A stretch of 57,619 nt of DNA from an uncultured Collinsella sp. Its GTDB lineage: Bacteria; Actinomycetota; Coriobacteriia; Coriobacteriales; Coriobacteriaceae. Numbering within the stretch: position 1 is the first letter of the stretch; each line of letters begins with the position of its first letter. The stretch spans positions 1 to 57,619 of the forward strand of contig CAUCTV010000007.1 of the NCBI GenBank assembly GCA_958445895.1, given 5' to 3'. Of the stretch, positions 1 through 9,496 are shown one piece after another. The notes under the pieces were generated by a model. It was not told the origin of the DNA and made no database searches. It saw nothing but the letters and a program-made list of their open reading frames with translations. Made by a program: the position numbers and the translations under genes.

Positions 1-97
1 TGAGGCGTTTGAGCTTGTCGAGCTGGCTCTCGCGAGCATGCGTGCGCAGGTTGGTGAAGTACACCTTGGCGGGTGCTGCGGGTGCAGTTGCGGTCAT
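1..97 (-). CDS. DUF362 family protein, N-terminal fragment (runs off the window)
   Basis: Only the first 32 codons lie in the window. The translation begins MTATAPAAPAKVYFTNLRTH, and the run KVYFTNLRT followed by a basic helix with LDKLKRL matches the N-terminus of DUF362 proteins as I know them, a family often carrying ferredoxin-like 4Fe-4S clusters. The ATG at 97 is preceded by a GGGGA ribosome site about nine bases upstream. Nothing can be said of the rest of the protein, and the family call rests on this short stretch. Confidence 0.55.
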   Translation of the reverse strand, partial: MTATAPAAPAKVYFTNLRTHARESQLDKLKRL

Positions 98-199
98 AGA
101 TCTATCCCCTCGGTATATATGGCGTTACAGACATAAGAGGATGGTACCCGCTGAAGTAGGGTCGAAGTCAAGCGCAACGCCGAGTCGTTAGGCACTGAC

Positions 200-305
200 A
201 CTCATTGGGGACAGACTTAAATGACTGAAACCACTCATTGGGGACAGACTTAAATGAGTGCTTGCCGCCCGGCCGGCGAATCGGCAAAGACTGTCCCCGA
301 TGACT
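200..305. repeat. GGGGACAG-family repeat cluster (family A)
   Basis: Two direct copies of a 24-base unit, ACTCATTGGGGACAGACTTA followed by AATGA, lie at 200-224 and 233-259. The ACTCATT and AATGAGT ends of the second can pair. A different unit follows at 268-305, GCCGGCGAATCGGC then AAAGACTGTCCCC, which contains the complementary TGTCCCC. The cluster ends on the stop codon of the FtsX permease gene. Almost the same pair of units recurs at 3790-3938. I see no gene between 98 and 303. Confidence 0.8.
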
Positions 306-2970
306 ACTCCTGCACCTTGAGGGCTTCGGCCAGGCCGACGCGCTTGATAGAACGCGTGTGTAGCAGCGCCACGACCAGGTAGGTCGCAAAGCCAATGCCG
401 ACGCATGCAGCCATAGACCAAGCAGGCACGTAGATCTCGATATTGCCGTTGTAGGCGAGCAGCATCGAGCGAAAGATGGCCGTGAGCGAGCCAATAATGA
501 CTGGCAGGCTCAGCACGAGCGACGCCGCCACGCACAGCGTGATCGAGCGGATGTACAGATGCGAGATCTCACTATCTCGATAGCCAAAGACTTTCATATA
601 GCTGATCGAACGGGCGCTGTGGTCGATCACGGCCTTGGTCAGCAGGTACATAAACAGCAGGAAGATAAACACCGCGAGCCCGACCATCATGCCGATCATT
701 TTGCTCATCATGCCGATGAACTGGTCGCCCACGGCGCGCATGTCATCGGGCGTGGTGTCACCGGCAAAGTAACGAGCATCGAGGTCGAGCTTCTCGTCGC
801 TCACATAGCCGTTAAAGTAGGCGGCGTCGTTGTCGAACAGCTCGTTAAAGTCGTCGATACTCATATAGATATTCATGTCCGACTTGGAGCCCCAGGCACA
901 GTCCTTGCCCGCGTACTTAAGAGAATAATCCCGAGCCTCGTACTTGTCGCGAAGCTCGACCTTCTGGCCCTCGCTCCAGCCAAACTTATCGAGCAGACCG
1001 CCGCCAAAGACGACGCGCCCGTCGCCGACGTTGAGGTCTTTCCAATAGCGCGAATGAGATGAAATGCCGTAGACGGAAATCGTCTCCTCGCCATTACCAT
1101 CGCCGCGGTCGTATTGCAGCTGGTAAACGGCATATTTCTCGGCCTGCGCGATTGCGCCCGCGCCGTTGTCGGTCGTATTGACCGGGTGGATATCGTCGTT
1201 GTCAGTGTCGATCTTAGAGGCCTTGTCGATCAGATCGATGGCCTCATCGCGGTTGCAGCCGAGGGCGTCGGCAAGATCGTCAAGGCGCGCGTAGAGCGCA
1301 TCCTTCTTGTCCTGGACCTTGGCAAGCGCATCCTGCGCTGCGGTCAGGCTCTCGGCAGACGGAGATGCGGTCGCGGCATCGGCTGCCGTCTGCGCCGCAT
1401 CGGCCGCGCCGTCAAGCTCGTCATCGGCATCCTGGGCGGCAGAAAGCAGCGCGCCGTCAACCGACTGCAAGCGCTCGAGTGCCGACCACTGCTCGCGCTC
1501 CTCGGCAGTGCCCTCGAGCTCCAGCGGCGCCTTGAGTGTGTACTGATGCTCGGCGACCAGGCTCGTCTCGAGGTTGTCCGCATAGTGCGTCATCGTGGGC
1601 AGGATCGCCAGACCAAAGAGCAAAAGCAGCGACCCAAACGCGATGCCCACGAAGAGCGTGGCGAAGTTGCCCAGGTTGCGCAGGAAGACGCGCAGGCGGA
1701 AGCGCGAGACAAAGCCCATGCGCTCCGGCAGCTGCAGGCCGCGCTTGGTGCCCGATTTGCCGCTCGCCTCGTGACGAAGGAACTGCAACGGCGTCTTGCC
1801 CATCTTGCGAAGCAGGCCCACCAGCGTGATGAGGATGAGCGCGGCGGCGGGAACCACGGCGCACTTCACAAAGATCTCCCAGCTCCAGTACACCTGGAAG
1901 GGCGGCAGGCTGTACGAGCCGTAGTAGAGACCGCGCATGGGCTCGGTAAAGAACGCAACGCCGAGAGCGGTGCCCAGTAGCGCCGCGGCCACGCCTACGA
2001 TGGCGGGAAGCGCTAGGTAGTGCAGCACGATTTCGCGACGGCGATAGCCGCTGGCGAGCAGCGTGCCGATGATGGCGCTCTCCTCCTCGATGGTGGCGTC
2101 GGTGAGCACCACAAAGACAAACGCCATGATCACGATGATGATGTCGAGCAACGTCATCCACATCATGGAGTCGCCGTCCACGTCGTCGCGCGCATAGCCA
2201 ATGCCCTGATTGGAATCGGCATCGATCAGATCGTCCACGCGCGCATCGGCATCGGTCAGCGCCTCGACCATATCCTGCTCCGCATCGATGCGATCCGCGG
2301 TGGGGAGATCGCGATCGGTAAAGGTAAAGGAGTAGGTGTAGGCAGGCGCGCCGCCGGCGTCCTCAAGCGCGGCAAAGCCGGCGTCGGTGACCTCGGCCAC
2401 GCCGTACGTGATGGTGTTCACCGTAAAGTCCGAATTGTCGAGGAACAGCGCCTGGCTATCGGGCTGGGTCATGATGCCGCAGATGGTGTAGGTGCGGCCC
2501 TCAAGCTCGACCTTATCGCCCACGGCGAGGTCGTTGTTGGTGGCGAAGACACGGTCGATTGCCACCTCATCGTCCGTCTTGGGCTGCCTGCCTTCGCAGT
2601 AGGACGCAATGTCAACCTTGGTGCGATGCGCGTAGGTGCGCAGGGTGCGCTTGGTGCCGTCGTCGCCAGCCGCCTTTTTGATGATGGCGTCGATAGAGAA
2701 GTTCTTGTAGAACGTAACGCCGCCGACGTCCTCAGCCGCGTCTTCGGCAGCCTTGAGCTGATCTTTGGTGGCCTCGAAGGAGGTAGTCACGCGGCCGTCC
2801 TCGATCGTGTACGCATCGCGCATGTCGTCAATGAGGCAGCCGATGGAATGCGCCGCGAGCAAAAAGCCCGACGTGAGGGCGATGCTTCCGCACATAAGCA
2901 AAAAGATGCCCAGATACTTGCCGATATTGCGGCGCAGCTCGCGCGGGAGTCGTTTTGCGAGAGGTGTCAT
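304..2970 (-). CDS. FtsX-like ABC transporter permease
   Basis: An 888-residue membrane protein that would form the permease of an ABC system of the MacB/FtsX type, usually involved in export of peptides or lipids or in envelope signalling. One membrane segment lies at about residues 19-40, a first FtsX block of three or four helices at about 270-400, a further helix near 455, and a second FtsX block at about 745-880. The two large regions between are predicted to be extracytoplasmic; the second contains an Ala/Asp-rich stretch likely to form a coiled coil (about 520-600). I chose the ATG at 2970 (MTPLAKRLPRELRRNIGKYL) because longer forms run into the ATPase gene just upstream, which ends nine bases away. 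The two genes clearly form an operon. The substrate is not evident. Confidence 0.85.
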   Translation of the reverse strand: MTPLAKRLPRELRRNIGKYLGIFLLMCGSIALTSGFLLAAHSIGCLIDDMRDAYTIEDGRVTTSFEATKDQLKAAEDAAEDVGGVTFYKNFSIDAIIKKAAGDDGTKRTLRTYAHRTKVDIASYCEGRQPKTDDEVAIDRVFATNNDLAVGDKVELEGRTYTICGIMTQPDSQALFLDNSDFTVNTITYGVAEVTDAGFAALEDAGGAPAYTYSFTFTDRDLPTADRIDAEQDMVEALTDADARVDDLIDADSNQGIGYARDDVDGDSMMWMTLLDIIIVIMAFVFVVLTDATIEEESAIIGTLLASGYRRREIVLHYLALPAIVGVAAALLGTALGVAFFTEPMRGLYYGSYSLPPFQVYWSWEIFVKCAVVPAAALILITLVGLLRKMGKTPLQFLRHEASGKSGTKRGLQLPERMGFVSRFRLRVFLRNLGNFATLFVGIAFGSLLLLFGLAILPTMTHYADNLETSLVAEHQYTLKAPLELEGTAEEREQWSALERLQSVDGALLSAAQDADDELDGAADAAQTAADAATASPSAESLTAAQDALAKVQDKKDALYARLDDLADALGCNRDEAIDLIDKASKIDTDNDDIHPVNTTDNGAGAIAQAEKYAVYQLQYDRGDGNGEETISVYGISSHSRYWKDLNVGDGRVVFGGGLLDKFGWSEGQKVELRDKYEARDYSLKYAGKDCAWGSKSDMNIYMSIDDFNELFDNDAAYFNGYVSDEKLDLDARYFAGDTTPDDMRAVGDQFIGMMSKMIGMMVGLAVFIFLLFMYLLTKAVIDHSARSISYMKVFGYRDSEISHLYIRSITLCVAASLVLSLPVIIGSLTAIFRSMLLAYNGNIEIYVPAWSMAACVGIGFATYLVVALLHTRSIKRVGLAEALKVQE

Positions 2971-2978
2971 GGCGCCGC

Positions 2979-3692
<714 letters not shown>

Positions 3693-3733
3693 GCTATCCC
3701 CCGTTGTTAGCCTTCTGTTACTTTTCTAAGGTA

Positions 3734-3784
3734 ATAGTAAACCCGGGTGAACTATTTTTAAGCGACGTGCGCGAACTATTTTCC
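3734..3784 (-). promoter_or_regulatory. Candidate promoter with two direct repeats upstream of the FtsX/ATPase operon
   Basis: On the minus strand two copies of AAAATAGTTC (3749-3758 and 3773-3782, approximately) lie 24 bases apart, followed downstream by TACTAT at about 3734-3739, which could serve as the -10 box. The nearer repeat sits where a -35 region would be. The arrangement is what a dimeric response regulator site looks like, but this is inference from spacing only. Confidence 0.35.
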
Positions 3785-3789
3785 AACCT

Positions 3790-3938
3790 ACTCATTGGGG
3801 ACAGACTTAAATGACTGAAACCACTCATTTAAGTCTGTCCCCGATGAGTGGGAAAGGAGCGTCCCCAAGTGCCGACATATTGGGACAGTCCCTGCCAGCC
3901 CTGCCGGCGGATCGGCAAAGACTGTCCCCAATGACTAG
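3790..3938. repeat. GGGGACAG-family repeat cluster, second copy (family A)
   Basis: A hairpin at 3790-3849 has arms ACTCATTGGGGACAGACTTA and its reverse complement CATTTAAGTCTGTCCCC. It is followed by GGAGCGTCCCCAAGTGCCGA (also found near 48930) and by GCCGGCGGATCGGC with AAAGACTGTCCCC at 3903-3936, which is nearly identical to 268-303. The block lies between the ABC-2 permease stop codon and the promoter of the FtsX/ATPase operon. Confidence 0.8.
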
Positions 3939-3942
3939 GTGG

Positions 3943-5148
3943 CTAGACGCTGGATTTGTTGTGGGCGAGGGCTAGGCCTACGGCGGCGATGGCGGCGGCG
4001 AAGAGCACCGTGACGCCCAGGTCGCAGGCGATGTCGCCCAGCGCGGCAGACGTCAGGTCAGAGGTAAGCGCCTTGCCGATCGCGTCGTTCACCCAATACG
4101 TCGGCACAAAGTGCGCCACCGTCTGCACGGCCGAACCCATCAGCGACAGCGGCATCCAGGCGCCGCCCAAAAACGTCATGAGCATGCCGAGCAGGTTGCC
4201 CACACCGTTGAGCAGCTCCTCGCGCGCGCCCAGGCTCGACAGCGTAAAGCCAACAGCCAGCGGCGTGCACGCCAGGGCAAACGTTGCCGCCAGCGCCAGG
4301 CACACGCGACCCACGCCGACCTCGGCAACCGCGCTGGCAAAGCCCACGACGCCCATCATGCTCGACACGAGCCAGATGCAGACGGTGAGCACGGCGGCGG
4401 CCGCGAACACAGCGAGCGAACGCTGGCGCTCAGAGACCGGGCTGGCATCCATGCGGCGCACGCGCTCGGGCTCGTTCATGCCCGAGAACACCAGTCCCAC
4501 CGACACGATGACCGACGAGATGATCGCGTACGCGCCAAAGTTGAAGTACGACTCGAGCGTGGTAGCAGCAGTCGAGTCGACCTTGACCTGCTCGATCTGG
4601 ACCTCCGCGCGCTTTGCGGCCGCGTGCTCGGCGGCCCTTGCGACGTCGCCGTTGGAGGCAGCGGGCTCTAGTGCGGCCGCAGCGCCCGCGAGCGAGATCC
4701 ACCGCGAGGCCTCGGCAGACGAAAGCGCTGCCGCCATGGTGCCGGAGCCGTACGTCACGTCGAGTTTGGACAGGGCCTCCCCCGCGCGGGCGGCTGCAAC
4801 AAGATCGTCCTCAAACCCCTCCGGGATAAAGAACACGCAATCGGCGCTGCCCTTGGCGCTGTTGCTCTTGGCGAGCGCATCCGCAAGGTCGTACGTGTCG
4901 TCGCCGACGCCCGTGACCAGGTCAAAGCGTGAGCCCAGGTGCTTGGTAAGTGCCCGCGAAAGGTCGCTATTGTCGCGGTCGACCACGATCACGTTGGTGT
5001 CGTAGGGCTTGTACTCGGTAAGCTGCGACGAGTTCCAGCTCACCGAAGCCGCGATGAATACGCCCATGAGCGAGATGAACACCGTATAGATGAGCAGGTA
5101 GAACGGGTGCGCCAGCGCCATGCGAAGCGCGGTCTTAAAGGTGCTCAT
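3943..5148 (-). CDS. ABC-2 type transporter permease (second of pair)
   Basis: A 401-residue membrane protein with one N-terminal helix (about residues 17-35), a large external domain, then five or six helices from about residue 210 to the end, the layout of ABC-2 exporter permeases. It would pair with the adjacent permease and the ATPase to form a multidrug, antibiotic or lipid exporter. I chose MSTFKTAL at 5148 because GGAAGGAG lies six bases upstream; the longer form starting at 5163 has no such site. The start overlaps the end of the upstream permease gene by 14 bases, so translation is probably coupled. Confidence 0.85.
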   Translation of the reverse strand: MSTFKTALRMALAHPFYLLIYTVFISLMGVFIAASVSWNSSQLTEYKPYDTNVIVVDRDNSDLSRALTKHLGSRFDLVTGVGDDTYDLADALAKSNSAKGSADCVFFIPEGFEDDLVAAARAGEALSKLDVTYGSGTMAAALSSAEASRWISLAGAAAALEPAASNGDVARAAEHAAAKRAEVQIEQVKVDSTAATTLESYFNFGAYAIISSVIVSVGLVFSGMNEPERVRRMDASPVSERQRSLAVFAAAAVLTVCIWLVSSMMGVVGFASAVAEVGVGRVCLALAATFALACTPLAVGFTLSSLGAREELLNGVGNLLGMLMTFLGGAWMPLSLMGSAVQTVAHFVPTYWVNDAIGKALTSDLTSAALGDIACDLGVTVLFAAAIAAVGLALAHNKSSV

Positions 5149-6322
5149 AGCGGCTCCTTCCAAAGATCAGCGTAGCGGCGGCGACAAACACCAGGGCCAT
5201 CAGGACGAGCGCGCCGGCGCGAACAGCGAAGGGCCCCAGGTCCTCAAAGAAATACAGGCGATTGAACATGTCGCAGATGAGCTTGACGGGGTTGAGCCAG
5301 CACTCGACCGGACAAGCGCGGGCGACGTCGTCGGCAAGCGCCATCGCCGGCTCGCCGTAGAGGCCGGCGAACAGGGCGCACGTGGTGGCAAAGCCCGTGA
5401 GGATGCCCGACTTGGATGCCTTGCCGCCCTTAACGGGAAGCGTGCCCACAAAAAGCCCCAGGCCCGTGGCGGCAAGCGCGGATGCAGCCCCGCCCAGCAG
5501 GCACAACCCCTCGCGCCCGCCAAAGTCGACGCCCACGACCAGGCGCACGTAGCCGATCGCAACCGCCATCGATGCAAAGGAAACCAGCCACGAGCCGACA
5601 AAAATGCCGGCCAGCGACGCCGTCTTGGAAAGACCGCCCACGCAGCGGCGCGCGCCAAGGCCCGACAGATTAGGCTGCAAATCGACGACGCTCAAGGCGG
5701 CAAACTCGGCAGACATCATCGCGACCAGGCCAAAGAGCGCGTAGTAGTAGATGACCGTGCCATCGGGCGTGGCACGAGTCAGGCTCACGCGGCGGGTTCC
5801 GCCCTCGAGCGACAGGGCGTGCGCAACCGCCGCCGGATCGGCGAGCACCGCCGGGTTGTCCTGGGCAATCTGGCGCATGAGCTCGACATTTTGCGTATAC
5901 GAGCTTGCCACCGTTTCAAGGATGCTGCGGTCGGTGAGCACCGACGAGGCGCGCGAGCTGTCGTAACTCGACAGCAGCGTGAGCCTGGGCGTGCCCGCGG
6001 CATCGACCATATAGATGCCCGCGACCTCGCCGGCCTTGAGCGCTTTGCGCGCGACAGCCAAGTCTTCGTACTCGCTCACATCGAGCAGCTGATCGTCGCC
6101 TGCCTTGGCAAGCGAAGCTGCCACATCCTTAAAGGTCGAGGCATCCCAGGCCTCGTCCGCCACGACGGCAACCGGCACCGGGTCGACCGTGCCGTCGGAG
6201 CTGAGGTTCGCAAACATAAACATGAACATCGTGGAAAGCGCGATAGGAAAGAGAGCGCCCCAGACCCACGTGCTCGGCCGGCGCAGCAGCGTCTTGACCG
6301 TGGTGATGATGGTGTTGAACAT
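5135..6322 (-). CDS. ABC-2 type transporter permease (first of pair)
   Basis: A 395-residue ABC-2 permease: an N-terminal helix (about residues 20-37), an external domain of roughly 160 residues, then six hydrophobic segments from about residue 185. It begins MFNTIITTVKTLLRRPSTWV, typical of the family, whose N-terminus places a basic amphipathic stretch before the first helix. It lies nine bases after the ATPase gene and overlaps the next permease gene, making a three-gene exporter operon. Confidence 0.87.
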   Translation of the reverse strand: MFNTIITTVKTLLRRPSTWVWGALFPIALSTMFMFMFANLSSDGTVDPVPVAVVADEAWDASTFKDVAASLAKAGDDQLLDVSEYEDLAVARKALKAGEVAGIYMVDAAGTPRLTLLSSYDSSRASSVLTDRSILETVASSYTQNVELMRQIAQDNPAVLADPAAVAHALSLEGGTRRVSLTRATPDGTVIYYYALFGLVAMMSAEFAALSVVDLQPNLSGLGARRCVGGLSKTASLAGIFVGSWLVSFASMAVAIGYVRLVVGVDFGGREGLCLLGGAASALAATGLGLFVGTLPVKGGKASKSGILTGFATTCALFAGLYGEPAMALADDVARACPVECWLNPVKLICDMFNRLYFFEDLGPFAVRAGALVLMALVFVAAATLIFGRSRYEHL

Positions 6323-6331
6323 GGCCGCCCC

Positions 6332-7270
6332 CTAGTCGCGCAGCTCGCGGCCGGTGATCTCGAGGAACACGTCGTTGAGGGTCGGCGGTTCGGAATAGAT
6401 GCGGCCGAGCGGCACGTCATGCGAGCGCAGCGCATCGAGAATGTCCGTCAGGTTGTGCGGGCTCGCTTCGCACGAAAACGTGAGCTGTCCCGCCGTTGCC
6501 GAAAGGTCCAGAACGTGCGGCAGGCTTGCGACGGCACCGAGCGCCGCACTCGGAACCTCGCCGACCTCGATTACAATCTTCTCGCCCATCTGAATCATGC
6601 GCTTGAGCTCGTCGTTAGTGCCCTGCGCCAGCACGCGGCCGCCGTCCATGATCATAATGCGGCTGCAGATCTGCTCGACTTCCTCCATGTAATGGCTGGT
6701 ATACACCACCGTGGCGCCCTCGTCGCGCAGGCGGCAGATGCCCTCCAGGATGGCGTTGCGGCTTTGCGGGTCGACCGCCACCGTGGGTTCGTCAAAAAAG
6801 ATGAGCTCGGGCTTGTGCGCGATGCCGCAGGCAATGTTGAGACGACGCGTCAGGCCGCCCGAGAGCTTGCCGGGGCGGAACTTGGTAAAGTCGCCCAGGC
6901 CGACAAAGTCGATCGCCTCGTCCACCAGCGCGCGGCGGCGCTTGCGGTCGTTGACGTAGAGACTGCAGAAATAGTCGATGTTCTCGCGCACGGTGAGCTC
7001 GTCGAACACCGCCACCTGCTGCGGCACCACACCGATGCGGCGCTTGAGGTCGTAGCGGGCGGGCGTCATGCGCTCGCCGAACAGCTCGATGGTGCCCTTG
7101 TCGTAGGCGAGCAGCTGCAGGATGCAGTTGATGGACGTGGTCTTGCCCGAGCCGTTGGGGCCCAGCAGGCCAAAAATCTCGCCGGGGGCGATGTTCAGGT
7201 TAAAGTGGTCGAGCGCAATAAGATCGTCGTAGCGCTTGACGAGGTTTTCGACGTGGACGATGTCTGTCAT
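6332..7270 (-). CDS. ABC transporter ATP-binding protein (DrrA/NatA-like)
   Basis: A 312-residue ATPase with Walker A GPNGSGKTT at about residue 36, Q-loop in VVPQQVAVF, signature LSGGLTRR, Walker B LIFFDEPTVAVDP and H-loop in VYTSHYMEE. About 80 residues follow the ATPase core, as in the DrrA subgroup serving ABC-2 exporters. The start at 7270 (MTDIVHVENLVKRYDD) follows AGAAGGG; a longer frame to 7336 has no homology-like sequence. It is the first gene of the exporter operon and is divergent from the histidine kinase gene, a common arrangement in which the two-component pair controls the exporter. Confidence 0.92.
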   Translation of the reverse strand: MTDIVHVENLVKRYDDLIALDHFNLNIAPGEIFGLLGPNGSGKTTSINCILQLLAYDKGTIELFGERMTPARYDLKRRIGVVPQQVAVFDELTVRENIDYFCSLYVNDRKRRRALVDEAIDFVGLGDFTKFRPGKLSGGLTRRLNIACGIAHKPELIFFDEPTVAVDPQSRNAILEGICRLRDEGATVVYTSHYMEEVEQICSRIMIMDGGRVLAQGTNDELKRMIQMGEKIVIEVGEVPSAALGAVASLPHVLDLSATAGQLTFSCEASPHNLTDILDALRSHDVPLGRIYSEPPTLNDVFLEITGRELRD

Positions 7271-7457
7271 GAGGCGGCCCTTCTGTTGGTCGTGGCCCGG
7301 TACGATTGCATCATCGCAGGAGCGGGCGGCGCGCACCAGTGAGCTTTGTCACGAGTGCGGAGGTCTTGGTCGTACGGCCTGCCGACGCCCCCGCTTTGCC
7401 GCGCGGGAGAAATGTCACGGTTGCGCAGGCGGCCCCTCCACCACGCGCGGCATCGCG

Positions 7458-7463
7458 TACAAT
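7458..7463 (+). promoter_or_regulatory. Candidate -10 box, possibly of a leaderless transcript
   Basis: TACAAT ends six bases before the kinase ATG at 7470 and there is no Shine-Dalgarno-like sequence in between. If this hexamer is a real -10 element, transcription would begin at or very near the start codon. No convincing -35 box is seen at the right distance. Confidence 0.35.
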
Positions 7464-7469
7464 ACCCGT

Positions 7470-8615
7470 ATGAACAGGCTTTTCGACAAATCGATTGTGC
7501 TGGCGTGCTGCATCGCAGCCGCCACAGGCCTTGCTGTGGACGCTCGCTTAGTCGCGGCGTTTTGCCTGGGCGTTATTGCCACCTCACTGGCCGAGGTCGC
7601 ACAGGGAAATCGCGCCCGCCGTGCGAGCGAGGCCGTGAGCTACGCTTACATCATCGCGGCTGTCTTCGTGCCGCCGTTTATGCCGTTTGCGCCTCTCGCC
7701 CTCTATGACATCGCGCGGCGCGTGCGCCGTGAGCACGCCTGGATCGCGTTGGGTGTCGGTGCTGTCTTTGCCTGTGCGCTCGTCGCGGACCTTCGCGGCG
7801 GCGCGCTCACCACCCGAACGCTGCTGCTAACCGCCATTCTTTCGGTCGCCGCCACGTTGCTGTCACTGCGCACCGCGCAGCTGGAGCGCGAACAGGAACG
7901 CATGCGCCGTACCCGCGACGAGCTGCAGGAACGAGCCCTCGCGCTCGAAGCGCGCAACCGCGATCTTGCCGACCGCCAGGACTACGAAGTCGAGCTCGCG
8001 ACGCTCGCCGAACGCGCCCGCATCGCGCGCGAGATCCACGATAACGTCGGACACCAGCTCACGCGTGCCTCGCTACAAGCCGAAGCCCTGCGCGTGATCC
8101 ACGCCGACGAGCCCGGCGTCGCCGCCGATTTCGCCGACGTCAAACGCACGGTTGACGAGGCGCTCCAACTTGTGCGCACCAGCGTCCACGCGCTCAACGA
8201 CAACGCTGTCGACCTTTCCGTGCAGCTCGAACGCATTGTTGAAGGCGCGCGCTCGGACGGCGGCCCGCAGATTGAGCTTGAAGTTATGACCGAACATGCG
8301 CCCGCAAATGTCGCCAACTGCTTTGCGGCGGTCCTTCGCGAGGCGCTTTCCAACGCCATGCGCCACGCCCATGCCAATGCCGTTACCGTGCGGTGCATGG
8401 AGCATCCGTCGTTTTACCAGCTCATCGTTACCGATAATGGCGCGGACGCGACCCCGGCGAGCAGCAGCAACGTCGCAGAAGGCATGGGGCTCGGCTCCAT
8501 GCGCGAGCGCGTCGAGGCGCTTGGCGGCACCTTCACCGCCGGTCCGCGCGCCGGTGCCGGCGGCTGGCGTGTGTTCGCCACCGTTCCCAAACAGCAAGGA
8601 GATGAGGGCCGATGA
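7470..8615 (+). CDS. Sensor histidine kinase (NarL/LuxR-type partner)
   Basis: A 381-residue membrane sensor kinase. Five or six hydrophobic segments fill residues 8-130 with almost no external domain, so it probably senses something in the membrane or the state of the exporter. A coiled-coil linker (about 130-180) leads to the HisKA_3 dimerisation helix, with the phosphorylated His at position 190 in REIHDNVGHQLTRA. The HATPase domain follows, with its N-box LREALSNAMRHAHA near residue 290 and a GLGSMRERVEALGG motif. It overlaps the response regulator gene by four bases (ATGA). Its position divergent from the ABC-2 exporter suggests control of that operon. Confidence 0.92.
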   Translation: MNRLFDKSIVLACCIAAATGLAVDARLVAAFCLGVIATSLAEVAQGNRARRASEAVSYAYIIAAVFVPPFMPFAPLALYDIARRVRREHAWIALGVGAVFACALVADLRGGALTTRTLLLTAILSVAATLLSLRTAQLEREQERMRRTRDELQERALALEARNRDLADRQDYEVELATLAERARIAREIHDNVGHQLTRASLQAEALRVIHADEPGVAADFADVKRTVDEALQLVRTSVHALNDNAVDLSVQLERIVEGARSDGGPQIELEVMTEHAPANVANCFAAVLREALSNAMRHAHANAVTVRCMEHPSFYQLIVTDNGADATPASSSNVAEGMGLGSMRERVEALGGTFTAGPRAGAGGWRVFATVPKQQGDEGR

Positions 8616-9241
8616 GGCTCATCGTTGTCGACGACGACCGCCTAGTGGTCGATTCGCTCAAGATTATCCTGGGTGCCCAAACGCAGATCGAGGTAGTGGG
8701 CACCGGAGCCGACGGCAACGACGCGGTGGCACTCTACGCCGAACTCGCACCCGATATCGCGCTGCTCGACATTCAGATGCCGGGGCGCGACGGCCTTTCG
8801 GCGGCGCGCGAGATCCTTGAGCACGACCCCGCGGCACGCGTGGTGTTTCTGACGACATTCTCGGATGACGAGTACATTGTGTCGGCGCTCAAGCTGGGCG
8901 CCCGCGGTTACCTGATCAAGACCGATGTCGCCGCCATTCCGCCAGCGTTGGCGCAGGTCATGGATGGCAAACGCGTGCTCGAGGGCAAGGCGATCGAAGA
9001 TGTCGATTTTGATGGGGCGAACGCTGAGGCCGGTGCGACTCGCCGGCCCGCGGCCTTTGCCGGTCTGACCGACCGCGAGTTCGAAGTCGCCGAGCTCATC
9101 GCCCGCGGCCTCGATAACAAGGAGATTGCCGCCACGGCTTATATGGGAGAAGGCACGGTGCGCAACCACATCAGCTCGATCCTGGCCAAAATGGGCCTGC
9201 GCAACCGTACGCAAATCGCCATCGCCTACCTGCGAGGGTAA
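8612..9241 (+). CDS. LuxR/NarL-family response regulator
   Basis: A 209-residue regulator. The receiver domain has the acidic pocket VVDDD near residue 6, the phospho-acceptor Asp53 in LLDIQMPG, the conserved Thr in FLTTFSDDEY and the Lys in GYLIKTD. The C-terminal LuxR-type DNA-binding helix-turn-helix is at about residues 148-209 (LTDREFEVAELIARGLDNKE and following). It is translationally coupled to the kinase gene. The likely target is the divergent exporter operon. Confidence 0.94.
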   Translation: MRLIVVDDDRLVVDSLKIILGAQTQIEVVGTGADGNDAVALYAELAPDIALLDIQMPGRDGLSAAREILEHDPAARVVFLTTFSDDEYIVSALKLGARGYLIKTDVAAIPPALAQVMDGKRVLEGKAIEDVDFDGANAEAGATRRPAAFAGLTDREFEVAELIARGLDNKEIAATAYMGEGTVRNHISSILAKMGLRNRTQIAIAYLRG

Positions 9242-9301
9242 TTACCCAACGGCCGACCGCTTTGGCATAGCAAAATGGCTGCCATCGATTTAATGCCATT
9301 T

Positions 9302-9455
9302 CAAAACTAAGCCGGTTTACGGGGCTAAACTCAGGACCCCCATCCATACCCGCGTTTTCTGCAAAATGACGGCTCGTCTACCTGCAGTTTTATTTTCACG
9401 AATATCGGCATGGTTGGGGACTCGTGACTCAGCCCCGTAAACCGGCATAGTTTTG
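9302..9455. repeat. Palindromic element family C, copy 1 (154 bp)
   Basis: The ends are CAAAACTAAGCCGGTTTACG at 9302 and the reverse-complementary CCGTAAACCGGCATAGTTTT ending at 9455, with GGGGCT and AGCCCC just inside. The interior holds CTACCTGCAGTTTTATTTT and GGCATGGTTGGGGA, both recognisable in the other family C and D copies. There is no open reading frame of note. The response regulator gene ends at 9241, so the element may also act as its terminator. The whole gap 9242-9849 is made of repeats and hairpins and holds no gene. Confidence 0.85.
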
Positions 9456-9496
9456 TTTGAACGGTCCTGCGCGAACGCACCCACCAGCCGCGTGGG

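Noticed and set aside
5120..7342. A 740-codon plus-strand frame over the ABC-2 operon
   Set aside because: The minus strand encodes three clear ABC proteins over the same bases; the plus product is His/Arg/Ala-rich with no motif.
7236..7469. N-terminal extension of the histidine kinase to 7236
   Set aside because: It would overlap the divergent ATPase start region, and the Cys/Arg-rich translation is not like a kinase; MNRLFDK leads directly into the first membrane helix.
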